19,840 nucleotides of DNA from Bacillota bacterium (GCA_017861355.1 JAGFXQ010000020.1:1-19840); one strand, 5' to 3'. Shown: positions 1 to 7,121, numbered from the stretch's first letter. Program-made: numbers and translations. The notes: generated by a model from the sequence alone, not told the origin.

Positions 1-47
1 AACATAAAACTTATTTTTAAGTCTTATATCTACACTTATACAGTACC

Positions 48-139
48 AAAAAGGCTGCTGCAAAATCACAGAGTCAACTTATTGTGGGAGTATCGTGATA
101 TTCCACAATGGTCTAACCTCTCTATTTTGCAACAGCCCC
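48..139 (-). terminator. Long inverted repeat with nested hairpin, probable terminator
   Basis: The arms at 53-66 and 124-137 pair over 14 bases and enclose a second hairpin (ATTGTGG at 81-87 with CCACAAT at 103-109). Read on the minus strand, the outer stem is followed by five U residues (52-48). It lies just downstream of the minus-strand gene ending at 179. The single non-complementary position is a G-U pair in minus-strand RNA but a C-A mismatch in plus-strand RNA, which favours function on the minus strand. The roughly 57-base loop is long for a terminator, so a small mobile repeat with terminal inverted repeats is an alternative. Confidence 0.5.
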
Positions 140-178
140 TGATATTAACTTAGCCTTATATTACATTTTAATAAAAAT

Positions 179-541
179 CTATTTCATTGTATCGATCTGA
201 TCTTTTCTGCGCTCTTGTTTTGCTTTCGCATTCTGGAAAGCATCCTGATTCATATGCTCTGCATTGTGATTCAAATACCCTTCGGTATAGAGAAGACGTT
301 TTTCTGTATTTTCTTTCTCATGATTGCAGACACTGTCTCCATAGACAATCTTATCCTTCAGATGATCAATCTCTGTCTGGCGATCGTTCTGGAGCTCCTT
401 CGCATGCTGAATATTCGAAGGTGAATGAGATATTTCTGAATTCTCCTCCAGATGACGCTGTGTTCTTGTCTTTTTCTCCACCAAATTCTCTAAATGCTCG
501 ATTCGGCGCTCGTTTTCTTCACCTTTTAAATTTTGATTCAT
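179..541 (-). CDS. Small hydrophilic coiled-coil protein, unknown function
   Basis: I do not recognise this 120-residue protein. It is very rich in E, K, N, Q and H, has no membrane segment or signal peptide, and residues about 8-35 and 50-70 have the heptad-like pattern of a coiled coil. It is therefore probably a soluble cytoplasmic helical protein. Two ATG codons lie in tandem (544 and 541); the GGAAGG at 553-548 is 6 bases from the one at 541 and only 3 from the one at 544, so I chose 541. The gene starts about 100 bases after the stop of the DNA glycosylase gene, in the same direction, and could be co-transcribed with it. The opposite strand also has long open frames, but these have no good ribosome binding site and resemble no protein I know. 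Confidence 0.6.
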   Translation of the reverse strand: MNQNLKGEENERRIEHLENLVEKKTRTQRHLEENSEISHSPSNIQHAKELQNDRQTEIDHLKDKIVYGDSVCNHEKENTEKRLLYTEGYLNHNAEHMNQDAFQNAKAKQERRKDQIDTMK

Positions 542-621
542 CATTACCCTTCCTTTCTAATACGGTACAAATAGTTGATTACCTATTTATTTTCCCCGCA
601 GTACAGAAGGGTTATTCTTTC

Positions 622-659
622 CTATTTTTTCTTACTATTTTTCTTGCTATTTTTTCTTG
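622..659 (-). repeat. Three 12-13 bp T-rich tandem units over the end of the glycosylase gene
   Basis: The units lie at 622-634, 635-646 and 647-659 (core CTATTTTTTCTTG). On the minus strand each unit carries a TAG. The first TAG (649-647) is the stop of the glycosylase, the second is in frame with it 12 bases later, and the third is out of frame. The repeat appears to have grown by slippage in the lysine-rich tail of the gene. Confidence 0.6.
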
Positions 660-1516
660 CTTTTCATGCCTTCTTTTGCCGTTTTTTCATTCTGATTCTC
701 TTTCTGATTTCTCATAAAATAAAACATATATTGTTGAACAATACCAGCATTTCCTTCATAAAGTTTTAAATTGAACTCATTCTGATATACTTCATCAAGA
801 ATGCGCTTAATCCATACATCAATCGGGAATACCTGAATGTGATGGAGTCCATAGAGACAGATGCAATTCGCAACTTTATCCCCAATTCCATGAATCTGCT
901 TCAGTGCATCAAATGCCTCCTTGTAACTATAGCTATGAATACAATTTACATCCAGCTGTCCCTCCGCAACGGCCTGAGCAGCTCGAATAATATATTCATC
1001 CCGGTAACCTACCTTGAGTTCCCGAAGTTCTTCCTTCGAAGCCTGAGCTAATTGACTCGGAGTCGGAAATGCATAATAGATAGTATTATGGTCAAAGGCG
1101 GATCTTATCGGTGTTCCATATTTGTGACACAAAGCTTCCACACAGTTTTTGATAGCAGGAATATTCTTATTCTGGGAAATAATGAAACTGATCATCATCT
1201 CGAAAAATTCTTGTTTTAAAATACGAATGCCTTTACCAAAGGCGGCAGCGGAACGCAAGAAGGGATCTTCCCCAGCTAGCAGCGTATCGATCAACTGTGT
1301 ATAATCATAGCTAAGATCAAAATAATCCTGCCAAAGCTCAGCGAATTCTTCTTCATCGCAGCTAATTTCCACCAGATCTTCCCCTCTCTGAATCAGTTCC
1401 AGGTATCTGCCAAAAGCAATCAGGCTATAATGCTTCTCTGCCAGTTGATTCATTCGAAAGCACTGACCCGAATCAGCGATCTGCTCAATATTAAAATTCT
1501 TTTTATGTATCAGCAT
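647..1516 (-). CDS. OGG-type 8-oxoguanine DNA glycosylase/AP lyase
   Basis: This 289-residue protein belongs to the HhH-GPD superfamily and is closest to the OGG1/8-oxoguanine glycosylases, which remove oxidised guanine from DNA in base excision repair. The helix-hairpin-helix with the catalytic lysine is clear: HGIGDKVANC at residues 209-218, with K214 as the expected nucleophile. It is followed by the catalytic aspartate in FPIDVW (D233). The N-terminal part (residues 1-100, with DSGQCFR near 15-21) matches the OGG N-terminal domain, and FIISQNKNI (111-119) is a typical OGG/AlkA-like segment. The tail after about residue 270 is lysine-rich and low in complexity. The ATG at 1516 is preceded by an A/G-rich stretch (AAGAGGAAAA). 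No neighbour suggests a repair operon. Confidence 0.9.
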   Translation of the reverse strand: MLIHKKNFNIEQIADSGQCFRMNQLAEKHYSLIAFGRYLELIQRGEDLVEISCDEEEFAELWQDYFDLSYDYTQLIDTLLAGEDPFLRSAAAFGKGIRILKQEFFEMMISFIISQNKNIPAIKNCVEALCHKYGTPIRSAFDHNTIYYAFPTPSQLAQASKEELRELKVGYRDEYIIRAAQAVAEGQLDVNCIHSYSYKEAFDALKQIHGIGDKVANCICLYGLHHIQVFPIDVWIKRILDEVYQNEFNLKLYEGNAGIVQQYMFYFMRNQKENQNEKTAKEGMKSKKK

Positions 1517-1632
1517 GTTTTCCTCTTTATTCTAATCTATGAATAGCTAAACTCTAGACCATCATTATATGATATCTATACTTCGTCGGCAAGTGAAAGC
1601 TCCTGGGATTTATTGTACCGCCATCCTATCCA

Positions 1633-1680
1633 AGTTCATTCCTATTCGAGTTCTTTCCTATCTTAGTTCTTTCCTATCCG
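1633..1680 (+). repeat. Three tandem 16-bp repeats upstream of the GNAT gene
   Basis: Units lie at 1633-1648, 1649-1664 and 1665-1680 with consensus AGTTCTTTCCTATCCG. Copies 2 and 3 are identical over their first 13 bases, and copy 1 differs by one base in that stretch. The array ends 7 bases before the -35 element of the promoter for the acetyltransferase gene. Confidence 0.8.
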
Positions 1681-1687
1681 ATCCGGC

Positions 1688-1716
1688 TTGCCTTTTCTAC
1701 AACATTGCTTTACAAT
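1688..1716 (+). promoter_or_regulatory. Sigma-A-type promoter for the GNAT gene
   Basis: TTGCCT (1688-1693), a 17-base spacer and TACAAT (1711-1716). Transcription would start near 1723 and give a leader of about 20 bases that contains the GGAGG at 1733-1737. Confidence 0.7.
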
Positions 1717-1743
1717 AGCTGTTAATAATATCCGGAGGTAAAT

Positions 1744-2250
1744 ATGAATAATAATTTGAATTCCACAGATTTTCAACTCAGGTTAGCTAACAGGAATGAT
1801 GTTGACTTAGTACTAGATTTTATTAAGGAACTGGCTGAATATGAGCACATGTCAGATCAGGTTGTAGCAACCCCTGAACTTCTGGCTGAAACAATCTTCA
1901 CACAGAAGAAAGCTGAAGTAGTGATCGCGGAAAATCAGGGCACCCCGGTCGGTTTCGCTCTGTTCTTCCATAACTATTCCACCTTTCTCGGTAAACCGGG
2001 AATCTATCTGGAAGATCTGTATGTGAAAAAGGAAATGAGGGGTATGGGGTTTGGCACTCGAATACTCACCTACCTGGCGGCATTAGCGGTAGAACGTGGT
2101 TGTGGTCGTCTGGAATGGGCTTGTCTCGACTGGAATGAACCTTCGATACAATTCTATAAGCAGATGGGTGGACAACCGATGGACGAATGGACCGTGTATC
2201 GTCTTCAGGGGGACGCTTTACATAATATGGCATCTCGCACCGTCGATTAA
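1744..2250 (+). CDS. GNAT N-acetyltransferase, diamine/polyamine acetyltransferase-like
   Basis: This 168-residue cytoplasmic enzyme should transfer acetyl from acetyl-CoA to an amine. The pyrophosphate-binding loop of GNAT enzymes is visible as MRGMGFG (residues 98-104), following the beta strand LEDLYV (89-94). The segment LDWNEPSIQFYKQMG (128-142), with Y138 in the place of the usual catalytic tyrosine, and the later DEWTVYRL are characteristic of the spermidine/spermine N-acetyltransferase (SSAT)-like branch. The N-terminal LRLANRNDVDLVLDFIKELAEYE also fits that branch. The actual substrate (polyamine, thialysine or another amine) cannot be read from sequence. The start has a strong ribosome binding site (CCGGAGG, 6 bases upstream). 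The gene has its own promoter and is followed by an independently promoted MFS gene. Confidence 0.85.
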   Translation: MNNNLNSTDFQLRLANRNDVDLVLDFIKELAEYEHMSDQVVATPELLAETIFTQKKAEVVIAENQGTPVGFALFFHNYSTFLGKPGIYLEDLYVKKEMRGMGFGTRILTYLAALAVERGCGRLEWACLDWNEPSIQFYKQMGGQPMDEWTVYRLQGDALHNMASRTVD

Positions 2251-2288
2251 TCTTTCGTGAATCCTCCATTTTTCCTGTACGAAAACAT

Positions 2289-2317
2289 TTGAGTAATCTT
2301 TCGGAATCGCATATAAT
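2289..2317 (+). promoter_or_regulatory. Sigma-A-type promoter for the MFS transporter gene
   Basis: TTGAGT (2289-2294), a 17-base spacer and a perfect TATAAT (2312-2317). Transcription should begin near 2324, downstream of the TTG at 2289 that opens the longest frame, so that TTG cannot be the start codon. Confidence 0.75.
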
Positions 2318-2372
2318 AGAGATAACTGAACTTAATAAGATAGACAAGCGAATCTGGAGGGTTTACGACATC

Positions 2373-3803
2373 ATGTTTAATAATTTATCCTATATGCACC
2401 GGTATATGATGGGGCAGCTTAGAAGAATCTATTTTATGGCATTACCCGAATCTAAGCAGGATCTGAAAAGCAGCCGTATCTACTATACTACTGCAGATAG
2501 TGCTGCCCAAACCATAGCACAGCTTGCCGGAGGTACCTTTTTAGCCACCCTGATGTCCCATAGCGGAATCTCGGATGCGAACATCGGTATTATAACCTCC
2601 CTAGTTAGTTTTGCTGCTTTGACCCAACTCTTCTTAATTAATTACTTCAAGAAGATGAAAAAGTATAAATTTCTTGTTACAGTTACGGCTCTACAGCGTA
2701 TCCTATTTGCCGGATTATATTTTGTTCCGCTTCTTCTGGTGAAAGATGCGACAAAAGCTTTCCTGATCGTAATTATGTATTTTCTGGGGCAAGTGTTCGT
2801 ACAGATCGGGACTCCTGCTTCGCAGGATTGGATTGCCAGTCTGGTACCCAGCCGATTGCGCGGAAAATATTTCTCCATTAAAGACTCCGTAGCAGTGTTT
2901 GTTGTATCCAGCTTAATGCTGATCTGCGGTATGATACTGGATTATTTTAAAAAGGGTAATATTTTTACCGGCTTTATCATCATTGGTATCATCATCTTCA
3001 TCCTAACCGTGATTAACGTTGTCGGCTTATCCTTAATGAAAGAACCAAAGCTCTCCTATGTAAATGATGATGGGAAGGAGATGCATGGACGTCTTGCAAA
3101 GCGTGCGAAAGAACAGGAAGTAGTCGAAAAGGGACAGAGTATCCTGTCCGAGATTAAGGAAGCCATCGGGGATCGTAAATTCCGTAAGGCTTTTACCATC
3201 CAGTGCCTGTTCACCCTGGCCTTCTACATCTGTGCACCTTTTAACTCCAGCTATATGATCAATGATTTAGCACTGCCTTACACCTTTATTATGCTGGTCA
3301 GCTTCATCTTCAATCTCTACCGTATCTATATCATGCCAAGACTTGGTCGAATGGCTGATAAGCATGGAATGGGTAAGCTACTTCGTTTTGCCCTCTTTGC
3401 GCTCGGACTAAATTTTTTATCCGTCGCTTTCATGATGCCCTTTAATGCCTATCCCATGTATATCCTGTCTACCTTCTTCGGTTCTACTGCATGGGCTTTC
3501 GTCGGTATCGGTTTATTTGGTCTTCAGCTTGATTTCTTCCGCAGTGACAAGCGTATGATATGGCTCACCCTGACTTCTTCCGTATCCGGATTATTCGGTT
3601 TTTTGGTATCCGTACTCGGCGGATCTATTCTGGATAAACTGCAAAAGCTTGATATTAACTTACTTGGGCAAAAAATATATGCCCAACAGATTTTGAATCT
3701 GATGGGCTTTCTCGTAATTCTATGTGCGGTTATATTCATCCGTCTCAGAATCGAGACGGAGAAGATTGATACCAATCGTGCAGATGGCCGCGTCAAGATA
3801 TAG
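2373..3803 (+). CDS. Major facilitator superfamily transporter
   Basis: This 476-residue polytopic membrane protein has about 12 hydrophobic segments and belongs to the major facilitator superfamily, whose members move small solutes by ion coupling. A motif-A-like loop (GRMADKHGMGKLLRF) lies in the second half, and an arginine-rich MFS loop (VPSRLRGKYF) lies in the first half. A long charged cytoplasmic loop (residues about 225-270) separates the two halves, as is usual. The substrate is not evident. The ATG at 2373 was chosen over upstream TTG codons because a TATAAT lies at 2312-2317 and a GGAGG at 2356-2360; the spacing of 12 bases is rather long. The stop codon lies 4 bases from the stop of the convergent zinc-ribbon gene, with no terminator between them. 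Confidence 0.85.
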   Translation: MFNNLSYMHRYMMGQLRRIYFMALPESKQDLKSSRIYYTTADSAAQTIAQLAGGTFLATLMSHSGISDANIGIITSLVSFAALTQLFLINYFKKMKKYKFLVTVTALQRILFAGLYFVPLLLVKDATKAFLIVIMYFLGQVFVQIGTPASQDWIASLVPSRLRGKYFSIKDSVAVFVVSSLMLICGMILDYFKKGNIFTGFIIIGIIIFILTVINVVGLSLMKEPKLSYVNDDGKEMHGRLAKRAKEQEVVEKGQSILSEIKEAIGDRKFRKAFTIQCLFTLAFYICAPFNSSYMINDLALPYTFIMLVSFIFNLYRIYIMPRLGRMADKHGMGKLLRFALFALGLNFLSVAFMMPFNAYPMYILSTFFGSTAWAFVGIGLFGLQLDFFRSDKRMIWLTLTSSVSGLFGFLVSVLGGSILDKLQKLDINLLGQKIYAQQILNLMGFLVILCAVIFIRLRIETEKIDTNRADGRVKI

Positions 3804-3807
3804 TCCT

Positions 3808-4938
3808 TTACTCATTTACCTGCATCTCTGTACAATATACCGGCCCGGAGAAGCCCTCAGTTGAATAATTAATACCATATACATTGAAGTTTTCCATGTT
3901 CGTAGGTACGATAAAGGTTATAACATAATTTTGATATTCTTCAGTATTCAGCAGCATCGGAATGGATATATCATTTCCGTTGCTGTCTCTGATATATCCG
4001 ACAGAGCAGGCATCCGATAAGGCATTGCCTGCTTTATCCATTGGCAGCATCAGAAAATCTTCGTTATATAGGTAATTCTCATCATAATAGGAGATCAGGT
4101 CAATGTTCATATCTACTGTTGCTGTACCATCTCCTAAGTCAGTCACAAGAATATCATTCAGATAGAATCCAATTCCGTTCTCCATTACAACTTCACTATA
4201 TTGTTCATAGTATTGAAGCTCTCTGCCCTGGATAAAGGAGTCATAATTCGAATAAGTATCATAATCCGAGTAGGTATCATCCTCCGAATAGTTATCGTCA
4301 TCCGGATAATAATCAGCATCCGGAATTTCCTCATAGCCCGGATCTTCCTGAGAATTATATCCATCAATGGAATCATTATTGTACTCTCCAAACTCCTCGC
4401 CAATATATTGATCATATCCATTTACAATCTGACTCACATCTGCATCTTTTACTTCATAATAGAATCCGACTGCTGTAAGAATCACCATTGAGATTACGAA
4501 TAAGGATGCAATAACGACGGTAATGATAAGAAGCGGCAACAGCACCTTGTTCTTCTTCGGCGGTACATAAAATTGCGGTGGCACCGGTGGCGGCAATACT
4601 CCCGGTGGTGGCATGGGAGGTCTCCAATTCGGTGGAACCTGATACGGTGATTGTTGATAGGATGGCTGTTGATACGATGACTGCGGATACGGTGCTTGCT
4701 GATATGGTGCTTGCCGATATGGTGATTGGTTCGGTGGCTGCGGATACGATGATTGCGGATACGGCGATTGTTGATACATGGGCTGTTGTCCGGGTGTTTG
4801 CTGTCCGGGTGTTTGCTGTCCGGATGTTTGCTGTCCGGATGTTTGTTGATATTGTGGACCGTGTTCGACGATGCTCCCACAATGTGAGCAGTATGCCGCG
4901 CCCTCCTCTAACGTATGTCCACAGTTTTTACATGTCAT
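3808..4938 (-). CDS. Membrane-anchored zinc-ribbon protein with Pro/Gln/Tyr repeat linker
   Basis: This 376-residue protein has four parts. Residues 3-20 form a zinc ribbon (CKNC...CSHC). Residues 28-127 are a low-complexity linker: four QQTxG pentapeptides, then about a dozen P/S-Y-x-Q units, then polyproline. One transmembrane helix spans about 132-158. The outside part begins with a D/E/Y-rich stretch (175-235) and ends in a compact domain of about 130 residues that resembles DUF4352/immunoglobulin-like extracellular domains. The ribbon would be cytoplasmic and the C-terminus extracellular. Proteins of this layout are common in Clostridia and mostly uncharacterised; a role at the cell surface is inference. 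The ATG at 4938 has an ideal GGGAGG 6 bases upstream, so the earlier ATG at 4965 is unlikely. Confidence 0.8.
   Translation of the reverse strand: MTCKNCGHTLEEGAAYCSHCGSIVEHGPQYQQTSGQQTSGQQTPGQQTPGQQPMYQQSPYPQSSYPQPPNQSPYRQAPYQQAPYPQSSYQQPSYQQSPYQVPPNWRPPMPPPGVLPPPVPPQFYVPPKKNKVLLPLLIITVVIASLFVISMVILTAVGFYYEVKDADVSQIVNGYDQYIGEEFGEYNNDSIDGYNSQEDPGYEEIPDADYYPDDDNYSEDDTYSDYDTYSNYDSFIQGRELQYYEQYSEVVMENGIGFYLNDILVTDLGDGTATVDMNIDLISYYDENYLYNEDFLMLPMDKAGNALSDACSVGYIRDSNGNDISIPMLLNTEEYQNYVITFIVPTNMENFNVYGINYSTEGFSGPVYCTEMQVNE
4641..4845 (-). repeat. 15-bp repeat array inside the zinc-ribbon gene
   Basis: DNA of 15-bp period encodes pentapeptides. At 4786-4845 there are four near-identical units (CTGTCCGGRTGTTTG) encoding QQTSG/QQTPG. 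At 4641-4785 more diverged units (consensus ATGACTGCGGATACG) encode Tyr-Pro-Gln-type repeats. All units keep the reading frame, so changes in copy number would only change linker length. Confidence 0.85.
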
Positions 4939-5137
4939 ATTTTTCCTCCCATCTTCGGCTTCCATGTTCTATACTAAGTTATGTAGATTCATGAATAAGG
5001 TTAACCGATTATAAATCAATCTATCTGTATTATATTCCCTAAAAAGACATCTTTCAATTTATTTTTACTTTTCTGCCCATAGGAGGATACTACCATTACG
5101 GCCATTTGCATGCTTTTGTAAAAACCCGCATCTGCTA

Positions 5138-5167
5138 TTGCTAACCGCTTGTAATATAAGTTATAAT
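5138..5167 (+). promoter_or_regulatory. Probable sigma-A promoter for the dehydrogenase gene
   Basis: TTGCTA (5138-5143), an 18-base spacer and TATAAT (5162-5167), 59 bases before the start codon. The -35 is only a partial match. Confidence 0.55.
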
Positions 5168-5225
5168 AAAGATAGTAAACCACCTGTCACATTTCAATCA
5201 TATCATACAATGGGAGGTAATAATA

Positions 5226-6332
5226 ATGGAAACCAGACCGTATATTTCCTGGGATTTAGTCGGAGATTTCATGACAGCCACCTTTGAGAAAATGGGAGTT
5301 CCTCACGAGGATGCAGTAATATGCGCCGATGTATTAATGGAGAGCGACCGAAGGGGAATCGAGAGTCATGGCTGTAACCGTTTTAAGGCCATTTATATTG
5401 ACCGTATGGAGGAGGGAATTCAAAAACCGGTAACCGATTTTGAGATTATCCGTGAGTCTCCAACTACCGCCGTAGTGGATGGTCATGACGGTATGGGTAT
5501 GATCGTCGGATATCGCGCTATGCAGATGGCCATCGATAAAGCCAAGAAATATGGCATGGGTATGGTGGCTGCACGTAATTCCACCCACTATGGTATTGCC
5601 GGGTATTATGCCACTATGGCAACGAACCAGGGCTTAATCGGAATTACAGGAACAAATGCCAGACCATCCATTGCTCCTACCTTTGGTGTAGAGAATATGC
5701 TTGGAACTAACCCCCTCACCTTTGGATTCCCGACGGATGAAGATTTTCCCTTTGTACTTGACTGTGCCACCAGTATCACACAGCGTGGTAAGCTGGAGTA
5801 TTATGCACGGACCGGTAAAGATACTCCAAAAGGCATGGTAATCGGCCAGAATGGCGAAGCATTGACCGACAGTAAGCAGATCCTTATTGATCTTACGAAG
5901 GGAAATGCTGCACTTGCTCCACTTGGTGGTATCGGTGAAGAATTGGCAGGTTATAAGGGATATGGATATGCGACTGTGGTGGAGATTCTGTCCGCCGCTT
6001 TACAAGCTGGTAACTATCTGAAGCTGTTATCCGGTATCGGCGAACAAGGCGAGAAGAATCCATACCATCTGGGTCACTTCTTCATTGCAATTGATCCGGA
6101 AGCTTTTCTTGGATTGGAATCCTTTCAGAAAACAACCGGCGATATTCTTCGCTCCTTACGTGCTTCTAAGCTGGCTCCCGGGGAAGAACGAATCTATACC
6201 GCAGGCGAGAAAGAATACCTATGTTGGCTGGATCGCCAGGATAAAGGTGTCCCCATCGGAGAAGCAGTACAGAAGGAATTCATCGCTATCCGTGACAAAT
6301 TCCAGCTTCCTTTTCACTTCCCTTTTGAATAA
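5226..6332 (+). CDS. Ldh_2-family malate/L-lactate-type dehydrogenase
   Basis: This 368-residue cytoplasmic NAD(P)-dependent oxidoreductase belongs to the Ldh_2 (YlbC/AllD/YiaK) family, which is unrelated to classical Rossmann-fold lactate and malate dehydrogenases. Family marks are RRGIESHG (residues 42-49), NSTHYGIAGYYA (118-129) with H121 as the expected catalytic histidine, GTNP (160-163) in the cofactor region, FVLDCATS (176-183), and GYKGYGYATVVEILSAAL near residue 240. Family members reduce 2-oxoacids such as oxaloacetate, ureidoglycolate and 2,3-diketo-L-gulonate, so the substrate is uncertain; malate/lactate dehydrogenase is the usual annotation. The length is normal. The start has a strong GGGAGG 9 bases upstream. 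The gene is monocistronic, with its own promoter and terminator. Confidence 0.9.
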   Translation: METRPYISWDLVGDFMTATFEKMGVPHEDAVICADVLMESDRRGIESHGCNRFKAIYIDRMEEGIQKPVTDFEIIRESPTTAVVDGHDGMGMIVGYRAMQMAIDKAKKYGMGMVAARNSTHYGIAGYYATMATNQGLIGITGTNARPSIAPTFGVENMLGTNPLTFGFPTDEDFPFVLDCATSITQRGKLEYYARTGKDTPKGMVIGQNGEALTDSKQILIDLTKGNAALAPLGGIGEELAGYKGYGYATVVEILSAALQAGNYLKLLSGIGEQGEKNPYHLGHFFIAIDPEAFLGLESFQKTTGDILRSLRASKLAPGEERIYTAGEKEYLCWLDRQDKGVPIGEAVQKEFIAIRDKFQLPFHFPFE

Positions 6333-6351
6333 AATGTAAAGTAATGATAAC

Positions 6352-6408
6352 AACCCAAGCCGATGCATCCGAGAGAATGGACCTCCCGGAAGCCCGCTTG
6401 GGTTTTTT
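6352..6408 (+). terminator. Rho-independent terminator after the dehydrogenase gene
   Basis: The stem AACCCAAGC (6352-6360) pairs with GCTTGGGTT (6396-6404) and is followed directly by a T run (6403-6408). The 35-base loop is long and may fold further. Confidence 0.75.
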
Positions 6409-6444
6409 AGTCTATCAAAGTCAATATTTTGCTACAAATGGTGA

Positions 6445-6474
6445 TTGACATGACAGGGTAACATAGTATATAAT
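6445..6474 (+). promoter_or_regulatory. Strong sigma-A promoter for the ECF S-component gene
   Basis: A perfect TTGACA (6445-6450), an 18-base spacer and a perfect TATAAT (6469-6474). Transcription should start near 6481 and give a leader of about 70 bases. Confidence 0.85.
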
Positions 6475-6502
6475 TACAGCTGACAAGACAGCTATCATGT
6501 CT
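6446..6502 (+). promoter_or_regulatory. Candidate operator: TGACAnGACAG direct repeat and AGACA-N7-TGTCT dyad
   Basis: TGACATGACAG at 6446-6456 overlaps the -35 box, and TGACAAGACAG at 6481-6491 sits at the expected transcription start. The second copy is part of an inverted repeat, AGACA (6486-6490) with TGTCT (6498-6502). This placement suits a repressor. If the transporter carries niacin, NiaR would be the obvious candidate, but this is a guess from gene function. Confidence 0.4.
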
Positions 6503-6521
6503 TTGAAATAGGATATTTGAA

Positions 6522-6537
6522 CTGCTGGAAACAGCAG
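6522..6537 (+). other. GAAA-tetraloop hairpin in the leader, beside the RBS
   Basis: CTGCTG (6522-6527), loop GAAA, CAGCAG (6532-6537). It is a perfect 6-bp stem closed by a GNRA tetraloop and ends 3 bases before the GGAGG (6541-6545). It could stabilise the leader or expose the ribosome binding site. I could not match the leader to a known riboswitch class. Confidence 0.5.
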
Positions 6538-6551
6538 AATGGAGGCTAAGT

Positions 6552-7121
6552 ATGACAAATAATAACACTTCAAACAAAGTAAAAATCATGACTGTTGCAG
6601 CATTGCTCAGTGCTCTGGGAATTGCTATCCCGATGTTCGCACCCAAGATTATCATTGAGCCGGCATCCTTCACATTAGCAAGTCATGTTGCCGTATTCAT
6701 CGCAATGTTTATATCACCTGTAGTTGCTATCGCAGTAGCATTAATCTCAAGTATTGGCTTCTTCATCGCCGGTTTTCCGCTGGTCGTTGTGCTTCGTGCC
6801 TTGACCCATCTGATTTTTGCAACAGTAGGTGCCTTGATTTTAAAGAAGAATAATAATATTCTCCTCTCACCGAAGACCAGTGTCCCCTTTGCATTATTTA
6901 TCTCACTCATTCATGCAGTCGCTGAGGTATCCGTCGTAAGCTTGTACTATTTTGGCACCGGCGCAGCGATGAACCCTTTTTATATCCTGGTACTCGTAGG
7001 TGTCGGCACTTTCATTCACAGTTTGGTTGATTTCTCAATTGCAAGCTTTGTATGGGTTCCTCTTCAGTATGTACTGACCATTCCCGCGAATGCCAAGGTG
7101 AGACGTTCCGCAACAAACTAA
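6552..7121 (+). CDS. ECF transporter S component, possibly niacin-specific (NiaX-like)
   Basis: This 189-residue protein has about five or six membrane helices and looks like the substrate-binding S component of an energy-coupling-factor (ECF) vitamin transporter. It begins with a short polar tail and a hydrophobic segment (MTVAALLSALGIAIPMFAP, residues 13-31), followed by EPASFTLASHVAVFIAMFISP (36-56). That segment resembles proteins annotated as the niacin component NiaX, but I recall this from memory and hold the substrate call loosely. No EcfA, EcfA' or EcfT gene is adjacent, so it would share an ECF module encoded elsewhere (a group II arrangement). The start has GGAGG at 6541-6545, 6 bases upstream. 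A strong promoter with candidate operator repeats precedes it, and a terminator shared with the convergent HD-GYP gene follows. Confidence 0.75.
   Translation: MTNNNTSNKVKIMTVAALLSALGIAIPMFAPKIIIEPASFTLASHVAVFIAMFISPVVAIAVALISSIGFFIAGFPLVVVLRALTHLIFATVGALILKKNNNILLSPKTSVPFALFISLIHAVAEVSVVSLYYFGTGAAMNPFYILVLVGVGTFIHSLVDFSIASFVWVPLQYVLTIPANAKVRRSATN

Noticed and set aside
187..717. A 176-codon plus-strand open frame opposite the coiled-coil gene
   Set aside because: It has no ribosome binding site, runs through the T-rich repeat at 622-659 and overlaps the start of the coiled-coil gene and the end of the glycosylase gene. The minus-strand frame has a good ribosome binding site and a terminator-like element after it.
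2289..2372. TTG at 2289 as start of the MFS gene
   Set aside because: It lies inside a TTGAGT-N17-TATAAT promoter and has no ribosome binding site.
4786..4845. CRISPR-like array
   Set aside because: The repeats are 15 bp and contiguous, with no spacers, and lie in frame within a gene.
4454..4994. Several long open frames on both strands over the zinc-ribbon gene
   Set aside because: They are produced by the 15-bp repeat, which is free of stops in more than one frame. Their translations are low-complexity and unlike proteins.
6352..6408. Riboswitch or T-box for the S-component gene
   Set aside because: The structure lies upstream of the promoter at 6445-6474 and directly after the dehydrogenase gene with a T run, so it is a terminator. 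T-box consensus sequences are absent.
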